DNA of 64,000 bases from Mycoplasmopsis pulmonis (GCF_900660575.1 NZ_LR215008.1:124001-188000), one strand, 5' to 3'. Numbered from the stretch's first letter, positions 1 to 9,092 are shown. Notes: generated by a model not told the origin, from the sequence alone. A program made the numbers and translations.

Positions 1-475
1 TTTTTATATATAGCTATATATCTTAATTATACATATTTTTCAAAAAAATATAAAAAAAGTTCATTTTTTGTTATTTTTGAATGCAAAAATGCATTTTTTT
101 AAAAAATAGCCTTTTTTTTAATTTATTTTAATAGGCTCTTGCAAAGTGAGTAAATCTCTTACCATGTAATTACAAATTAGACATTTATTCTTGTGAAGTT
201 TTTGATTATCAAAAATAGTATAGCTAGCTCTTGCTCATGTTTCTTTTTGGGTTTTTTTCAATATTAGCTGTGGTATAAAATAGAGCAAAAATAACAAATT
301 TTTAATTTAAGCCCTTATCCTAAGATTAAGTGCCAAAATATCAATTTGAAGCAGGCTCAGAAAATAAGGAGTAATAATTGCTCTATTTTCCTTGTTAGTG
401 AAGATAATAACTCCTATTAGCCTTGTAGAAATATCACAAGAGCTTTGAAAGATAAATTATTTTTTTCTTTTTTTA
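1..475 (-). pseudogene. Decayed inverted copy of proS 3' end plus trx promoter
   Basis: Read on the minus strand, this stretch follows the proS 3' half and the proS-trx intergenic region (about 47245-48040). Minus strand from about 475 to 306 matches proS 47250-47414. About 305 to 125 matches the C-terminal zinc-region codons, including the last codons and stop. About 112 to 20 matches the trx promoter. The 342 bp of proS between two AAATTTGTTA repeats (47405-47414 and 47747-47756) are missing, so the copy lost them by a deletion between short direct repeats. The coding part is heavily diverged, whereas the promoter part is almost identical. I see no usable reading frame. Confidence 0.8.
20..112 (-). 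promoter_or_regulatory. Promoter/operator region matching the trx upstream region
   Basis: On the minus strand this carries the same palindromic block (81-97, ATGCA-TTTT-TGCAT) and the same TATAAT -10 (26-31) as 47938-48030 upstream of the thioredoxin gene. About 86 of 90 bases agree by eye. It points out of the window, so a minus-strand gene is expected to begin a few tens of bases before position 1. Confidence 0.65.
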
Positions 476-816
476 TCTAGCTTTATTGTTTTGTTATTTT
501 AAATAAAAATGAAGTTTGGTTTGTTATTGAAGTTAATGTATTACTTTAAAAGACAAAAAAACGGCAATAATGAAAGCCTAAATATATGGAATTTTATGGT
601 TTTTTAATTCATAAAATAACTAAATATGATCAGTAAATACATAAAAAAAATTTAGTAATGCAAAATATAGTTAAAAAACAATTTGTGAAAATTATTAGTA
701 TTTTTTTCTATTTTAGAATAGTTTTTAATTGAGTATTCAATAATTTGTAGCTAAGAGGCTATTTTAAAATAAAATAATTTAGTAAATCTATATAAAAAAA
801 TTTAAAAGGTGGCTAT
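476..816. other. AT-rich intergenic stretch
   Basis: No open frame, RNA gene or repeat is recognisable here. It lies between the decayed proS copy and the gene at 817 and presumably carries that gene's promoter. I could not fix one convincing -35/-10 pair. Confidence 0.5.
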
Positions 817-1206
817 ATGAAAACAAATTGAATCATAAAATCTAAAATAAATAATTTGTTAGAAATTAGACCTACTAATTTATGTGATAAATTAACTTTA
901 AAAAAATTGAAAAATATAGATTTTCTTGAAAATTCATCATGTTTTGAGTTAGAAAATTTTGGTGAAATTAAAAATAACATAATAGATAAATGTAGTAAAA
1001 ATTATGAGAATTTATCTAAAAACATCTTAGAAATAATAAGTTCACTTTACAATGAATATTTAGCTAAGTTTAATAAAACTAATGACTTAAATTTTAAAGT
1101 TCAAGAGCCAAGCAAAGAAGAAAATTGAGAATATGATTTTAATGAAAAAGCTAATCTAATTTTCAACTACAAAAATATATTAAAAATAAGGGAAAAATGA
1201 AACTAA
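817..1206 (+). CDS. Hypothetical protein (129 aa)
   Basis: I do not recognise this protein. The ATG at 817 follows a good Shine-Dalgarno (AAAGGTGG, about 6 nt away). The frame reads through two Trp-UGA codons near the end and stops at 1204. It is hydrophilic, Lys/Asn-rich and probably helical, with no signal peptide or membrane segment. Its last 10 bases overlap the next gene, so the two are probably co-transcribed and translationally coupled. It sits next to a rearrangement scar (the decayed proS copy), which hints at a variable locus. Confidence 0.65.
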
Positions 1207-1643
1207 TACAAGTGCAATTATTAGATTTTGAATTACAAGAAATAGTTGAAAGAATTTTTTATAAATATGAGCTAATGAAAAAGGAAATTGAAAAGGAAAA
1301 TGAATTTGATTTAATAGTCTATAGTGAACACTTAAGAGACATAGTAATTTTCCAAAGATTTTTGCCTGATATAAGAAATGAAACAATTTATAAAAAGAAC
1401 TTAAATCGAATTTTTCTTTTTATGGCAAAAATCAAACTTTCAAAAGATAAAAATAACAAAGAAGAAGAGCTAGCTTGAGTTAAGAATTTACAAAAAGAAG
1501 TTGATACTTTAGTTGCATATATAAAAATCAAATTTGATTATTTAAAAGATGCTCAAAAAGAGTTCATAGAAGCTATGAAAAACAAAATAGAAGATAAGAT
1601 AAAAAACTCAAAAAAAGATGAAGGTGATGGCTTTATAAACTAA
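1197..1643 (+). CDS. Hypothetical protein (148 aa)
   Basis: Unrecognised soluble, charged, helix-rich protein. Its ATG at 1197 overlaps the end of the previous gene. One UGA-Trp lies near residue 94. The C-terminal third is Lys/Glu/Asp-rich and may form a coiled coil. A hairpin terminator follows directly, so the pair 817-1643 looks like a complete two-gene transcript. No function can be assigned from the sequence. Confidence 0.65.
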
Positions 1644-1645
1644 AG

Positions 1646-1695
1646 AAAAAATCTTATTTAAAATGACCTAGGATGGTTTTTAAATAAGATTTTTA
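1646..1695. terminator. Bidirectional intrinsic terminator
   Basis: Stem AAAAATCTTATTTAAAA with TTTTTAAATAAGATTTTT around a short GC-containing loop. It lies between two convergent genes (ends at 1643 and 1696) and has T-runs on both sides. Confidence 0.8.
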
Positions 1696-2409
1696 TTATT
1701 GCTGTTCAGTTGTGTGAATTGAAGTTTTTGTTGTTTCTTTTCTTTGTCGATTTAGAATTTCAAAAACAGCTGTTACAAGATGAGTTTTTCCGATGATTGT
1801 TATGATGTCATTTCTTTTTAAAACAGTGTTACCAGTAGGCACTTCTACTATTGTTCCTCTTTTGATTAAAAGAACATTAATTCCCTTTTTACTCAAGTTC
1901 AAACTCTTAAGAGTTCTTCCTTCAATTTTAGTGTTAAAAAGCTTGGTTGAACCAATCACAAAATCATCTTCAAGTTCTTGAAGTTTTTCACTAAAACGAA
2001 TGAACTTATCATTTCCTGCAATTAAAGCAGTTTTAGTTCCAATTTCCTCTTCGGGATTGATGATAACATTTACACCAATTTGCTTTAAAACTCTAGAGTG
2101 GTTTTTTGATGAAGCTCTAGCTATAATATATTGAACATTTAACTCTAAAAGTGAGGCTACAATTTCGATGTTGTTATTAGCTGAGACAATAACAGTTTCA
2201 ACATCCTGGATTCCTAAATTTTTAAGAGCATTAATATCAGTGGCATCAGCTACATAAAGAGATGAAATTTCATCTTCAAAAGGTTTGAGTCTGCTTGGAT
2301 TGATATCAATTAGCATAATATTTTTTCTCATTTTTAATAGCTGCTTTGATATGGCAGAGCCAAAACGACCAATACCAATAATACAGATATCTTTTCTTAA
2401 CTTAATCAT
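1696..2409 (-). CDS. ktrA: Potassium uptake regulatory subunit KtrA/TrkA
   Basis: A 237-aa cytosolic RCK protein that gates the KtrB potassium channel in response to bound nucleotide. The N-terminal Rossmann fold is clear: the glycine-rich loop GIGRFG is at residues 12-17, followed by an acidic strand end (LIDIN) near residue 35 and the VADATD segment. The last 80 or so residues fit the TrkA_C ligand domain (EGRTLKSLNL, RNDIITIIG). Length is usual for KtrA. Its partner KtrB is encoded separately at 7521-9092, so the pair is not an operon here. It is convergent with the upstream gene pair and divergent from the HAD gene. Confidence 0.9.
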   Translation of the reverse strand: MIKLRKDICIIGIGRFGSAISKQLLKMRKNIMLIDINPSRLKPFEDEISSLYVADATDINALKNLGIQDVETVIVSANNNIEIVASLLELNVQYIIARASSKNHSRVLKQIGVNVIINPEEEIGTKTALIAGNDKFIRFSEKLQELEDDFVIGSTKLFNTKIEGRTLKSLNLSKKGINVLLIKRGTIVEVPTGNTVLKRNDIITIIGKTHLVTAVFEILNRQRKETTKTSIHTTEQQ

Positions 2410-2571
2410 GTGTGTCCTTAAATAATTTTGAAAGCTTCAAAGTACTATAAAATTTTAATAGAAATATAAGGTTATAGTTATCAAAGCAAATAAATCCAAA
2501 TTTAATAGCTTTTTAAATTATAAACAAATTTAATTTTATAAAATTTTAAAAAATTAAGGAACATTTTTTAT

Positions 2572-3375
2572 ATGAAACCAAATATCAAAGCTTATTTTAT
2601 TGACCTTGATGGAACTCTTGTTGATCAAGGAAAAAAAATTTCCCAACAAAACCAACAAGCCATTCAAAGTGCCCTTTCTCAAAACAAAGCCATCATTATC
2701 TCCACTGGAAGAAATATGAATGAAAAAAATATAAAGCTTTTAAGTAATCTTAATGTGGAGAGCATAAGCTTTTTAAATGGATCAATTATTTTGCACAAAG
2801 GCCAAATAATTCAAGATTTAAGTATTGATTTAAAACACATTCCTTTTTTTGCAAACTATGCCATTAAAAATAAATTAACTATTGCCTTAAGCCATAAAAA
2901 AAGTGCTAAGATTTTTTGGATTCATAGATTTAGCAGTTCAAAAAAAATATTAAAAAAAATTAATAAAACAATTGAAAACGGCTTAAAAATTTACAAGATT
3001 TCTCTTTTTTCCTTTGATAAAGAAAAAATTTCTAGCTCATTTCAAGAGCTTAAGTCACTAAATAACATGGATCTTTCTTTTGTTACTTCTTATGGAGGCA
3101 AAATTATTGAAATTACAAACATAAGCGCTGATAAAGGCCAAGCCGCTAGAAAAATTATGTCATTAATTAATGCTAGTGCTTCTGAGTCAATGCACATTGG
3201 TGATTCCTTGAATGATGCCCCTGCTCTAAAAGCCCTTGACCATCTAGTTGCTATGGCTTCAGGGGATAAAAATCTTTTTAAATATGCTTCTTGAATAGGC
3301 CCTCATTACAAAAAAGGGGGAGTTGCTAAAGTTATTTTGGAAAATGATTTTTATAAAAATGACAAAAAAATATAA
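2572..3375 (+). CDS. Cof-type HAD-superfamily hydrolase
   Basis: A 267-aa phosphatase of the Cof (HAD IIB) group. Such enzymes dephosphorylate sugar phosphates, nucleotides or cofactors; the substrate cannot be told from sequence. Motif I, DLDGTLVD, begins near residue 11 with the nucleophilic Asp. Motif II is the IISTGR segment, and motif IV is GDSLNDAPAL near residue 213 with the Mg-binding aspartates. The central part is the C2-type cap. A UGA-Trp precedes the last 26 residues. Start ATG follows AAGGA. Mollicutes keep several paralogues of this family. Confidence 0.88.
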
Positions 3376-3481
3376 AAAAAATTATAAAAATCATAGTTTA
3401 TTTATAAAAAAAGCATTTTTTTTATATAATCAATAAAGTTTTTATATTCATAAAAACAAAAATGTCTTAAAATTCGTATAT

Positions 3482-3556
3482 GGCACCATAGCCAAATGGC
3501 CAAGGCATGGGTCTGCAACACCCTGATTACCGGTTCGAGTCCGGTTGGTGCCTCCA
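3482..3556 (+). tRNA. tRNA-Cys (GCA)
   Basis: A full cloverleaf with a GGCACCA/TGGTGCC acceptor, anticodon GCA in the loop CTGCAAC, a GGTTCGAGTCC T-arm and encoded CCA. It is the first of a three-tRNA cluster. Confidence 0.95.
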
Positions 3557-3558
3557 AT

Positions 3559-3635
3559 GCACTCATAGCTCAACTGGATAGAGTACTAGGTTGCGGTCCT
3601 AGAGGTTAGGGGTTCAAGTCCTCTTGAGTGCGCCA
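3559..3635 (+). tRNA. tRNA-Arg (GCG)
   Basis: Acceptor GCACTCA/TGAGTGC, anticodon stem CTAGG/CCTAG and loop TTGCGGT, giving anticodon GCG for CGC/CGU codons. CCA is encoded. D- and T-arms are almost identical to the next tRNA, so the two look like a tandem duplication. Most bacteria use an ACG (inosine) tRNA for these codons. Confidence 0.93.
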
Positions 3636-3656
3636 AATCTTTTTAAGACCACTTTT

Positions 3657-3733
3657 GCGTTAGTAGCTCAACTGGATAGAGTACTTGGTTTCGGCCCAAG
3701 AGGTTAGGGGTTCAAGTCCTCTCTAGCGCGCCA
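3657..3733 (+). tRNA. tRNA-Arg (TCG)
   Basis: Acceptor GCGTTAG/CTAGCGC, anticodon stem CTTGG/CCAAG and loop TTTCGGC, giving anticodon TCG for CGA/CGG. CCA is encoded. It shares its D- and T-arms with the GCG tRNA 21 bp upstream. Confidence 0.93.
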
Positions 3734-3756
3734 TATCAAAGAAATTTGTAAAAACT

Positions 3757-3780
3757 CAGCAAGTTTTGCTGTTTTTTTCT
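3757..3780 (+). terminator. Terminator of the tRNA cluster
   Basis: Stem CAGCAA/TTGCTG with a 3-nt loop, followed by a run of T. Confidence 0.8.
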
Positions 3781-3830
3781 TTTTTTACTTCTTTTTAGAT
3801 TTTTTTGCCATTAACTAATGGAGGGCTCAA

Positions 3831-4403
3831 ATGCTAAAAAGAAGAAAAATAAAAAATAAATGAATTTTTATGTTATTTTTAATAAGCAGTTTTTTTCTAA
3901 TTCCTTTTGGCCTACTTAGTTGTAAAGCAACATCGGCTCAAAAAACTTACACTACAAAAATTGTTAAAGTCTATGATGGAGACACTTTTTATAGTACTAA
4001 CAAAACTTATCGAGTTTTTGGAATAGACACACCCGAGCTTTCTAATGAAAAAACAGCTAAAATTGTCTCACCAATCGAAAATCACTATGGAAGTCTTGCT
4101 CGAAGTTTTGTTGAGAAAAAAATTCTTGGCCAAAATGTAGAAGTTCAAGAAATAAAGCTAGATAAATACAAAAGAATTGTTTCAAAAATTTTTGTAAATG
4201 GTCAAGATCTTGCCAAAATGCTCATAAGTGAAGGATTAGCAAAAGTAGCCTATATTTCAACTGATAAAAAGAGCCTTTTTTATACAAAAGATAGCTCTTA
4301 TTATCATGAATTGGTCAAGCTTCAAAGCTCAAGTCAAAAAGCCAAAAAGGGGTTTTGGAAAAAAACTAAATGAAAATGAATTAATCTGGATAAAAAGATT
4401 TAA
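3831..4403 (+). CDS. Surface thermonuclease (SNase-like) lipoprotein
   Basis: A 190-aa secreted nuclease anchored as a lipoprotein. The chosen ATG at 3831 follows GGAGGG and gives a positively charged start, a hydrophobic stretch and a lipobox ending LLSC near residue 31. The SNase fold follows: VYDGDTF, RVFGIDTPEL (first catalytic Arg and Glu region) and KYKRIVSKIF (second Arg). The C-terminus has two UGA-Trp codons and ends at 4401-4403. Mycoplasmas cannot make nucleotides de novo, and membrane nucleases of this family are known to release precursors from host nucleic acid. Confidence 0.92.
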
Positions 4404-4440
4404 AATTTCTATAAAAAGCATTATTAATCTAAGGTATACA

Positions 4441-4458
4441 AACCTATTAGGTTATAAT
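4441..4458 (+). promoter_or_regulatory. Inverted repeat and -10 upstream of rpmE
   Basis: AACCTATTAGGTT (4441-4453) is a near-perfect palindrome that runs straight into TATAAT (4453-4458), about 55 bp before the L31 gene. It could be an operator, but this is inferred from position only. Confidence 0.4.
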
Positions 4459-4512
4459 ATTTTTGTAAAAAATTCAAAAATATAAGTAAGCAACTTATGT
4501 GAAAGGTAAAAA

Positions 4513-4722
4513 ATGCAAAAGGACATTCATTTAAAAATGGAACCACTGAAGATTACATGTTCAACATGTTTTACTTCATTTGACATTGTTTCGTCAAGAA
4601 AAACAATAGCTATTGACATTTGTTCAAAATGTCACCCATTCTATACAGGAGATAGAACATTGGCTAAAGCAACTGGTCAAATCGATAAGTTCCAAAAAAG
4701 ATTGCAAAAAAAGCAAAAATAA
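4513..4722 (+). CDS. rpmE: Ribosomal protein L31
   Basis: A 69-aa large-subunit ribosomal protein. CSTC (near residue 16) and CSKC (near 37) form the zinc knuckle of the C+ type. HPFYTGDRTL and the downstream basic tail are diagnostic. Start ATG follows GAAAGG. The next gene follows after a short spacer. Confidence 0.95.
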   Translation: MQKDIHLKMEPLKITCSTCFTSFDIVSSRKTIAIDICSKCHPFYTGDRTLAKATGQIDKFQKRLQKKQK

Positions 4723-4760
4723 ATATTTAACTATTAATTAATTTGTGAAAAGGAATAAGT

Positions 4761-5369
4761 ATGTCAGATTGAAAAATAAGTAAAAATTTGCAAAACGAAC
4801 AAACAAGAGCAAATTTAAATAAAAAACCGACTTTTGAAAATCTTAGAAAAGATAAATTTTTTAATCCGACAAATTATGATGCATTTCGCAATCCACAAGA
4901 AAATGTTGGCTATTATCCTAATCAAAATGTTGGTTATGTTCAACCAAACCCATATAATACTCAACCTTTTTCATACAACCCAAACAATCTTAACAACCAA
5001 GGTCATATTCACCATACTCAAACTCACCAGTTTAATCCAACAGCAAATAATTTTAGAGTTCAACAAAATCCTACAATGCCAGTAGTTGATCACACTCATG
5101 TCATTGATATTACTCAATTAAATACTATTAATATGGAGCAACATAGACCTTCATATCAACAGCCTTATAGACAAGATTATTTTTCACAGGATAGCATTTT
5201 AGATGAAAAAGATCTTTCACAAGAAAATAGGGAAAAATATAGAACTTTAAAATATTTATTGGAAAATGGTTTTATTTCTTCAGATGAGTTTTTGATTAAA
5301 AAGAAAAAAATTTTTATGAATGAAGTCACTCCTAATAGTGAGAGAAAAAATAGTTCATTTAAAAAATAA
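4761..5369 (+). CDS. Asn/Gln/Pro-rich protein with SHOCT-like C-terminus
   Basis: A 202-aa protein of unknown function. The ATG at 4761 follows AAGGAATAAG, and residue 4 is a UGA-Trp. Residues about 30-135 are low complexity and rich in Asn, Gln, Pro, Tyr and His (for example NVGYYPNQNVGYVQPNPY), probably disordered. Residues about 160-185 (KYLLENGFISSDEFLIKKKK) match the short SHOCT pattern: a leucine pair, Gly-(Phe)-Ile, then an acidic-start helix. SHOCT modules occur at the termini of unrelated proteins and are thought to mediate oligomerisation. There is no signal peptide, so it is probably cytosolic. Confidence 0.7.
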
Positions 5370-5412
5370 TATTTACAAATTGTAAGTATTATTTTTATAT
5401 ATTTTAATTGTT

Positions 5413-6456
5413 ATGAATTTTGAAAATAAAGAAATAAAATTAGAGACTAAAAAAACTATTTTATTTAAAAATATTGTTGAGCTTTATCTAAGAACTGGTA
5501 AACCCATAGGTTCTAAATTTTTAGTTGAACAAGACTACGGATTAGGAAAATCATCAGCTACTATTAGAAACATGATGCATGAATTTGAAGAAATAGGACT
5601 TTTAGAAAAAAGTCATATTTCTAGTGGAAGAATTCCTTCAACACTTGGCTTAAAATACTATGTTAAATATTTGGCCAATTCTGAAGATAGTGATCTAAAA
5701 AAGCAATTAAAAAAATTGTTTTTTCAAAGAAAGCTAACCATTGATGAAACCATTGAATTAGCTGCTAAAAGTATTAGTGAAATTGTTGGTCTTACAATGG
5801 TAACTTCCACTGAAAATAGCTTTGAGACTTTAAAGTCAATTCAACTAGTTTTATTAGACAAAAATGAGTCAATTATTATCATAGTTCTTTCATCAGGAAA
5901 AGTTATTTCTAAAAAGCTTGCTATGAAAGATTCGATAGTTCTAGATGATTTAAGAATAGCAGTGAGAATTTTTAAAGAAAGACTCATTGACACAAAAGTT
6001 TCAGAGCTTCATGAAAAAACTTTAGCTCTTAAGCCAATATTAAAAATTTCAATTCAAAACTATGAAGATATTTTGCAAGAATTTATTATCAATATCTTTG
6101 ACTTTGAGGTTTCTCAAACCAACAATGTCTATGGTAAAAAAAATATTATTTTAGCCCGTGATATTAAAAGAGAAGATCTTACAAAAATTATAAAATTAAT
6201 AGAAAGCACTTCTATTTGACAAACCATTGAAGATAATTTAGAAGAAGAGGAAAATATCAAAATTGAAATAAGACCAGATAATTCATCTTTTTTATCAAAG
6301 AAAATTAGTATTGACAATAAAATAAGAGAAATAAGTGTTGTTGGTTCTAAAAAAATGGACTATGCAAAAGCTAAAAGTGCTTTAATGTTAATTGAAGATT
6401 TAGTTGAAGAAAATAAGAAAAAAGAAAAAGGAAATAATGAAGATAATGAAGAATAA
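5413..6456 (+). CDS. hrcA: Heat-shock repressor HrcA
   Basis: A 347-aa transcription repressor that binds CIRCE operators upstream of chaperone genes. The N-terminal winged helix is recognisable: LRTGKPIGSKFL, SSATIRNMMHEFEEIGLLEK and the HISSGRIPS wing. The dimerisation domain follows. The last 79 residues lie beyond a UGA-Trp at 6217. The start ATG has no clear Shine-Dalgarno. The gene overlaps grpE by 20 bases, a common hrcA-grpE order in Firmicutes. I found no CIRCE inverted repeat directly upstream. Confidence 0.92.
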
Positions 6457-7300
6457 AATTTTAGTAAAAAACAATGAATTAACAGTTGACATCTCTGCCT
6501 TTGATGACAAAGATGAAGTACTTTCATTGCAAAGAAAAAACTTTAATTTGATCTTGGGAAAAGATAGTTTTTTAAGAGGTTTTGATGCAAATTTAATAGG
6601 TCAAAAATCACTTCCACTTTATGAATTTTCAATGGTCATTCCAAGTGATTTTAAAGATGAAAAATTAAGAGGAAAAACCCTTGATTTTAAAGTTCATAAT
6701 AAAGCTAAAATTAAAGTTAATTCAGAGACTAATTTAGATAAAGAAAAAATTAAATCTTTAGAAAAAGAACTAGCAAATCAAAAAGAAAAAAATGCACTTT
6801 TATTACTTGATAATGTTAAGTTAAAATCTGAAAAAGAAAAGATTATCAAAGACTTCAAAGATGAGATCAAAACTTTTGAAAATAGAGCTAGAGAAAAGAT
6901 TGCAGAAAAACTTAATTTAGAAAAACAACTTCTAGAAAATAAGTTTGAAGATTTTAAAAAATATGGATCACAAAAAATTTTTGAATCAATCATGCCAATC
7001 ATTCAAAATCTTTTAGTTGCAATAGAATGAGGGAGCAAAAGTCAAAACCATGAAGTAAAGCAATATGTAATTGGTTTTACCTCACTTTTGGATCAACTTT
7101 TAAATACACTTAATTCATTTAATCTTGTTTTAATTGAGCCAAAAATTGGAGAGATATTTGATCCAGTTTTTCATGAAATAAAAGACTTTAGTAATGACTT
7201 GACTAAAGCAAAAGATTCAATAACTGAAGTTGTTTCTCTAGGTTATAAATTACATGAAAGAGTACTAAAACCAGCTGGTGTAAAAGTGGTTAAAAACTAA
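6437..7300 (+). CDS. grpE: GrpE with N-terminal trigger-factor FKBP-like segment
   Basis: A 287-aa nucleotide-exchange factor for DnaK. The ATG at 6437 follows AAAAGG. An unusual first part (residues about 20-95) contains LILGKDSFLRGFDANLIGQK and an IPSDFKDEKLRGKTLDFKV-like tail, the signature of the FKBP/PPIase domain of trigger factor. Residues about 100-175 form the long GrpE coiled coil. The C-terminal beta domain with QSITEVVSLGYKL-type and RVLKPAGVKV endings is canonical. One internal UGA-Trp lies at 7028. It overlaps hrcA and is followed by a terminator. A TTG start 33 bases upstream is possible but less likely. Confidence 0.9.
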
Positions 7301-7313
7301 TACAAAAAAACAT

Positions 7314-7356
7314 AAAAAAGCAAACACATTAAAAAGTTGTGTTTGCTTTTTATTTT
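7314..7356 (+). terminator. Terminator of hrcA-grpE
   Basis: Stem AAGCAAACACA/TGTGTTTGCTT followed by a T-run. Confidence 0.85.
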
Positions 7357-7472
7357 GACTTGGCTTTATGATCAAAAAACAAACTTTAGTATTTGTTTTT
7401 AAAAGCTTTTTTGATTAAGTTTTTTTAAAAAAATAGATTTTAAAAAAGCAAAAATAAGTCTAAACAAATATT

Positions 7473-7503
7473 AAAAAAACAAGAGATTAATTTCTTGTTT
7501 TTT
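7473..7503. terminator. Terminator downstream of ktrB
   Basis: AAAAAACAAGA...TCTTGTTTTTT hairpin. It is symmetrical and can end the ktrB transcript on the minus strand. Confidence 0.7.
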
Positions 7504-7520
7504 GTCAATTAATTTTGGAA

Positions 7521-9092
7521 CTAACCAATTGAAATGTCAGTTTCAACATAGTCATATAATCAAGGTTTTTTTCTCTTGTTTTTTCATGAAAGAATTGTTG
7601 AAGAAATACCAAGCTGACCAATAAACATTAAAAGACTCAGTGATACCAAGGAGAATGTATTTAATAGATGTGTTAGTCCAGTTGAAAGACCCGTTGTTCC
7701 AAAGCTTGAAGTAACCTCGAAGATGATGTGGCTAAGATCATATTCTCTTTCTTGGGTTCCATCAAAAAGTCTATGAGAAGTTAAAAGAATAAAAGTATTT
7801 GCAAGCACAATTGTCATTGAAAGAGTAAAAACTAGATATGACATTGAAACAGTGCTACTTTCAATTTTTCTTTTAAACATCCTTAAAGAAGGTTTGTTTG
7901 AAAGTTTGGCGGCTATACCTAAAAGTATGATTGCAAAAGTTGTTGTTCTTATTCCTCCACCAGTTGAAGAAGGACTAGCTCCTATAAACATGGCAATTGA
8001 AAAAATAAGAAGTGAACCAGGAGTTAAATTATAAAGATCAACTGATGAAAAACCAGCACTTCTAGTTGAAAGGGTATTAAAAATTATTGCCATGGATTTA
8101 TCAAAGTTGCTTCCATTTTCTTTGTTGTTTCAAATGCTTGAAGCGCTTTTAGAAGTTGTTTCAAAGATAAAAACTAGAGCAATTGAAAAAATGGTCACTA
8201 GGAAGTAAAAAAGAACAGAAACTTTGGTAAAAAGAGATCAAATAATAGGCTCATTTTTTCTAAAAAGTTTTATATAAAGATTTTGAACAATATCATACAC
8301 TGTTGGATAACCAATTCCTCCTACTATAAAAAGGATTATAAAGATAATTTGAAGTGAATAGTTTTGGTTATATGGAAGGATGGATTTGTCACTAATAATG
8401 TCAAAACCAGCATTATTTAAAGCTGTAATTGAGTGAAAAATTCCATATCTTATTGATTTTTTTCAGTCTCTTATTGGGCTATCAAAAGTATAGCTTTTTC
8501 TTGAATAAGTTGATGAAGGAGCTACATAATAAAAATAAAGAGTCAAAATTATTGATGAAATGATCATAAAAACAAACATTGTAAAAATTGAAACAACAAT
8601 AACTCTAGTTGTTTTACCAACTTCTTTTGCCCCTCTTTCAATACTTACTAGTTCTCTTTGGTTAATATTGGAATTTAGTTTGAAAATTCAAGAGATAAAA
8701 AACATCTTAAGTGTGAAATATCCTAGTCCACCAACAAGAATTAAAATGGCTATTATGGCCTGACCTACCATATTTCAGGAGCTATAGGTTGGTTTTAAAA
8801 CAAGCCCTGTATCACTAAAGGCACTAGCTGCTGTAAAAACACTTTCAAAAAAACTTATCTTAGCATTTGGGTTTTGTGAAAAACCTTGATAAAGAAAAAT
8901 TGAACCAAGCATTGTAATAATAAAGTAGGTAAAAAGGATGTATCTAGCTTTTGATATATTTTGTTTGAAAACTCCATATCTTGAATAAAGATAGGGAATT
9001 TTACTTTTTTCTAGAATTTGTCTTAATCAATATTTAAAATACACATATACCTCGTTGATGTTATTTGATTTTTCATCAAATATAAAGCTCAT
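7521..9092 (-). CDS. ktrB: Potassium channel subunit KtrB
   Basis: A 523-aa membrane subunit of the Ktr potassium uptake system. Several UGA-Trp codons lie inside. All four pore loops are visible: SAFSDTGL, TALNNAGF, STRSAGF and SSFGTTGLS, each with the selectivity-filter glycine. The loop GASPSSTGGGIRTTT before the last repeat is family-typical. Usual length is 440-460 aa; the extra residues are mostly in the N-terminal 50 aa and in a loop near residue 170. It works with KtrA (1696-2409), encoded 5 kb away. Confidence 0.93.

Noticed and set aside
1793-1981. Short frame opposite ktrA, and many similar ones opposite or within other genes
   Set aside because: They are shadows of real genes in other frames, without ribosome sites or plausible protein composition.
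3559-3733. Two similar tRNAs taken as a CRISPR-like or direct repeat
   Set aside because: They fold as complete tRNAs with different anticodons. No CRISPR array was seen anywhere in the window.
7521-9092. Apparent frameshifted, fragmented genes here and across the window
   Set aside because: All breaks are at TGA. Reading TGA as Trp restores full-length families, so these are not pseudogenes.
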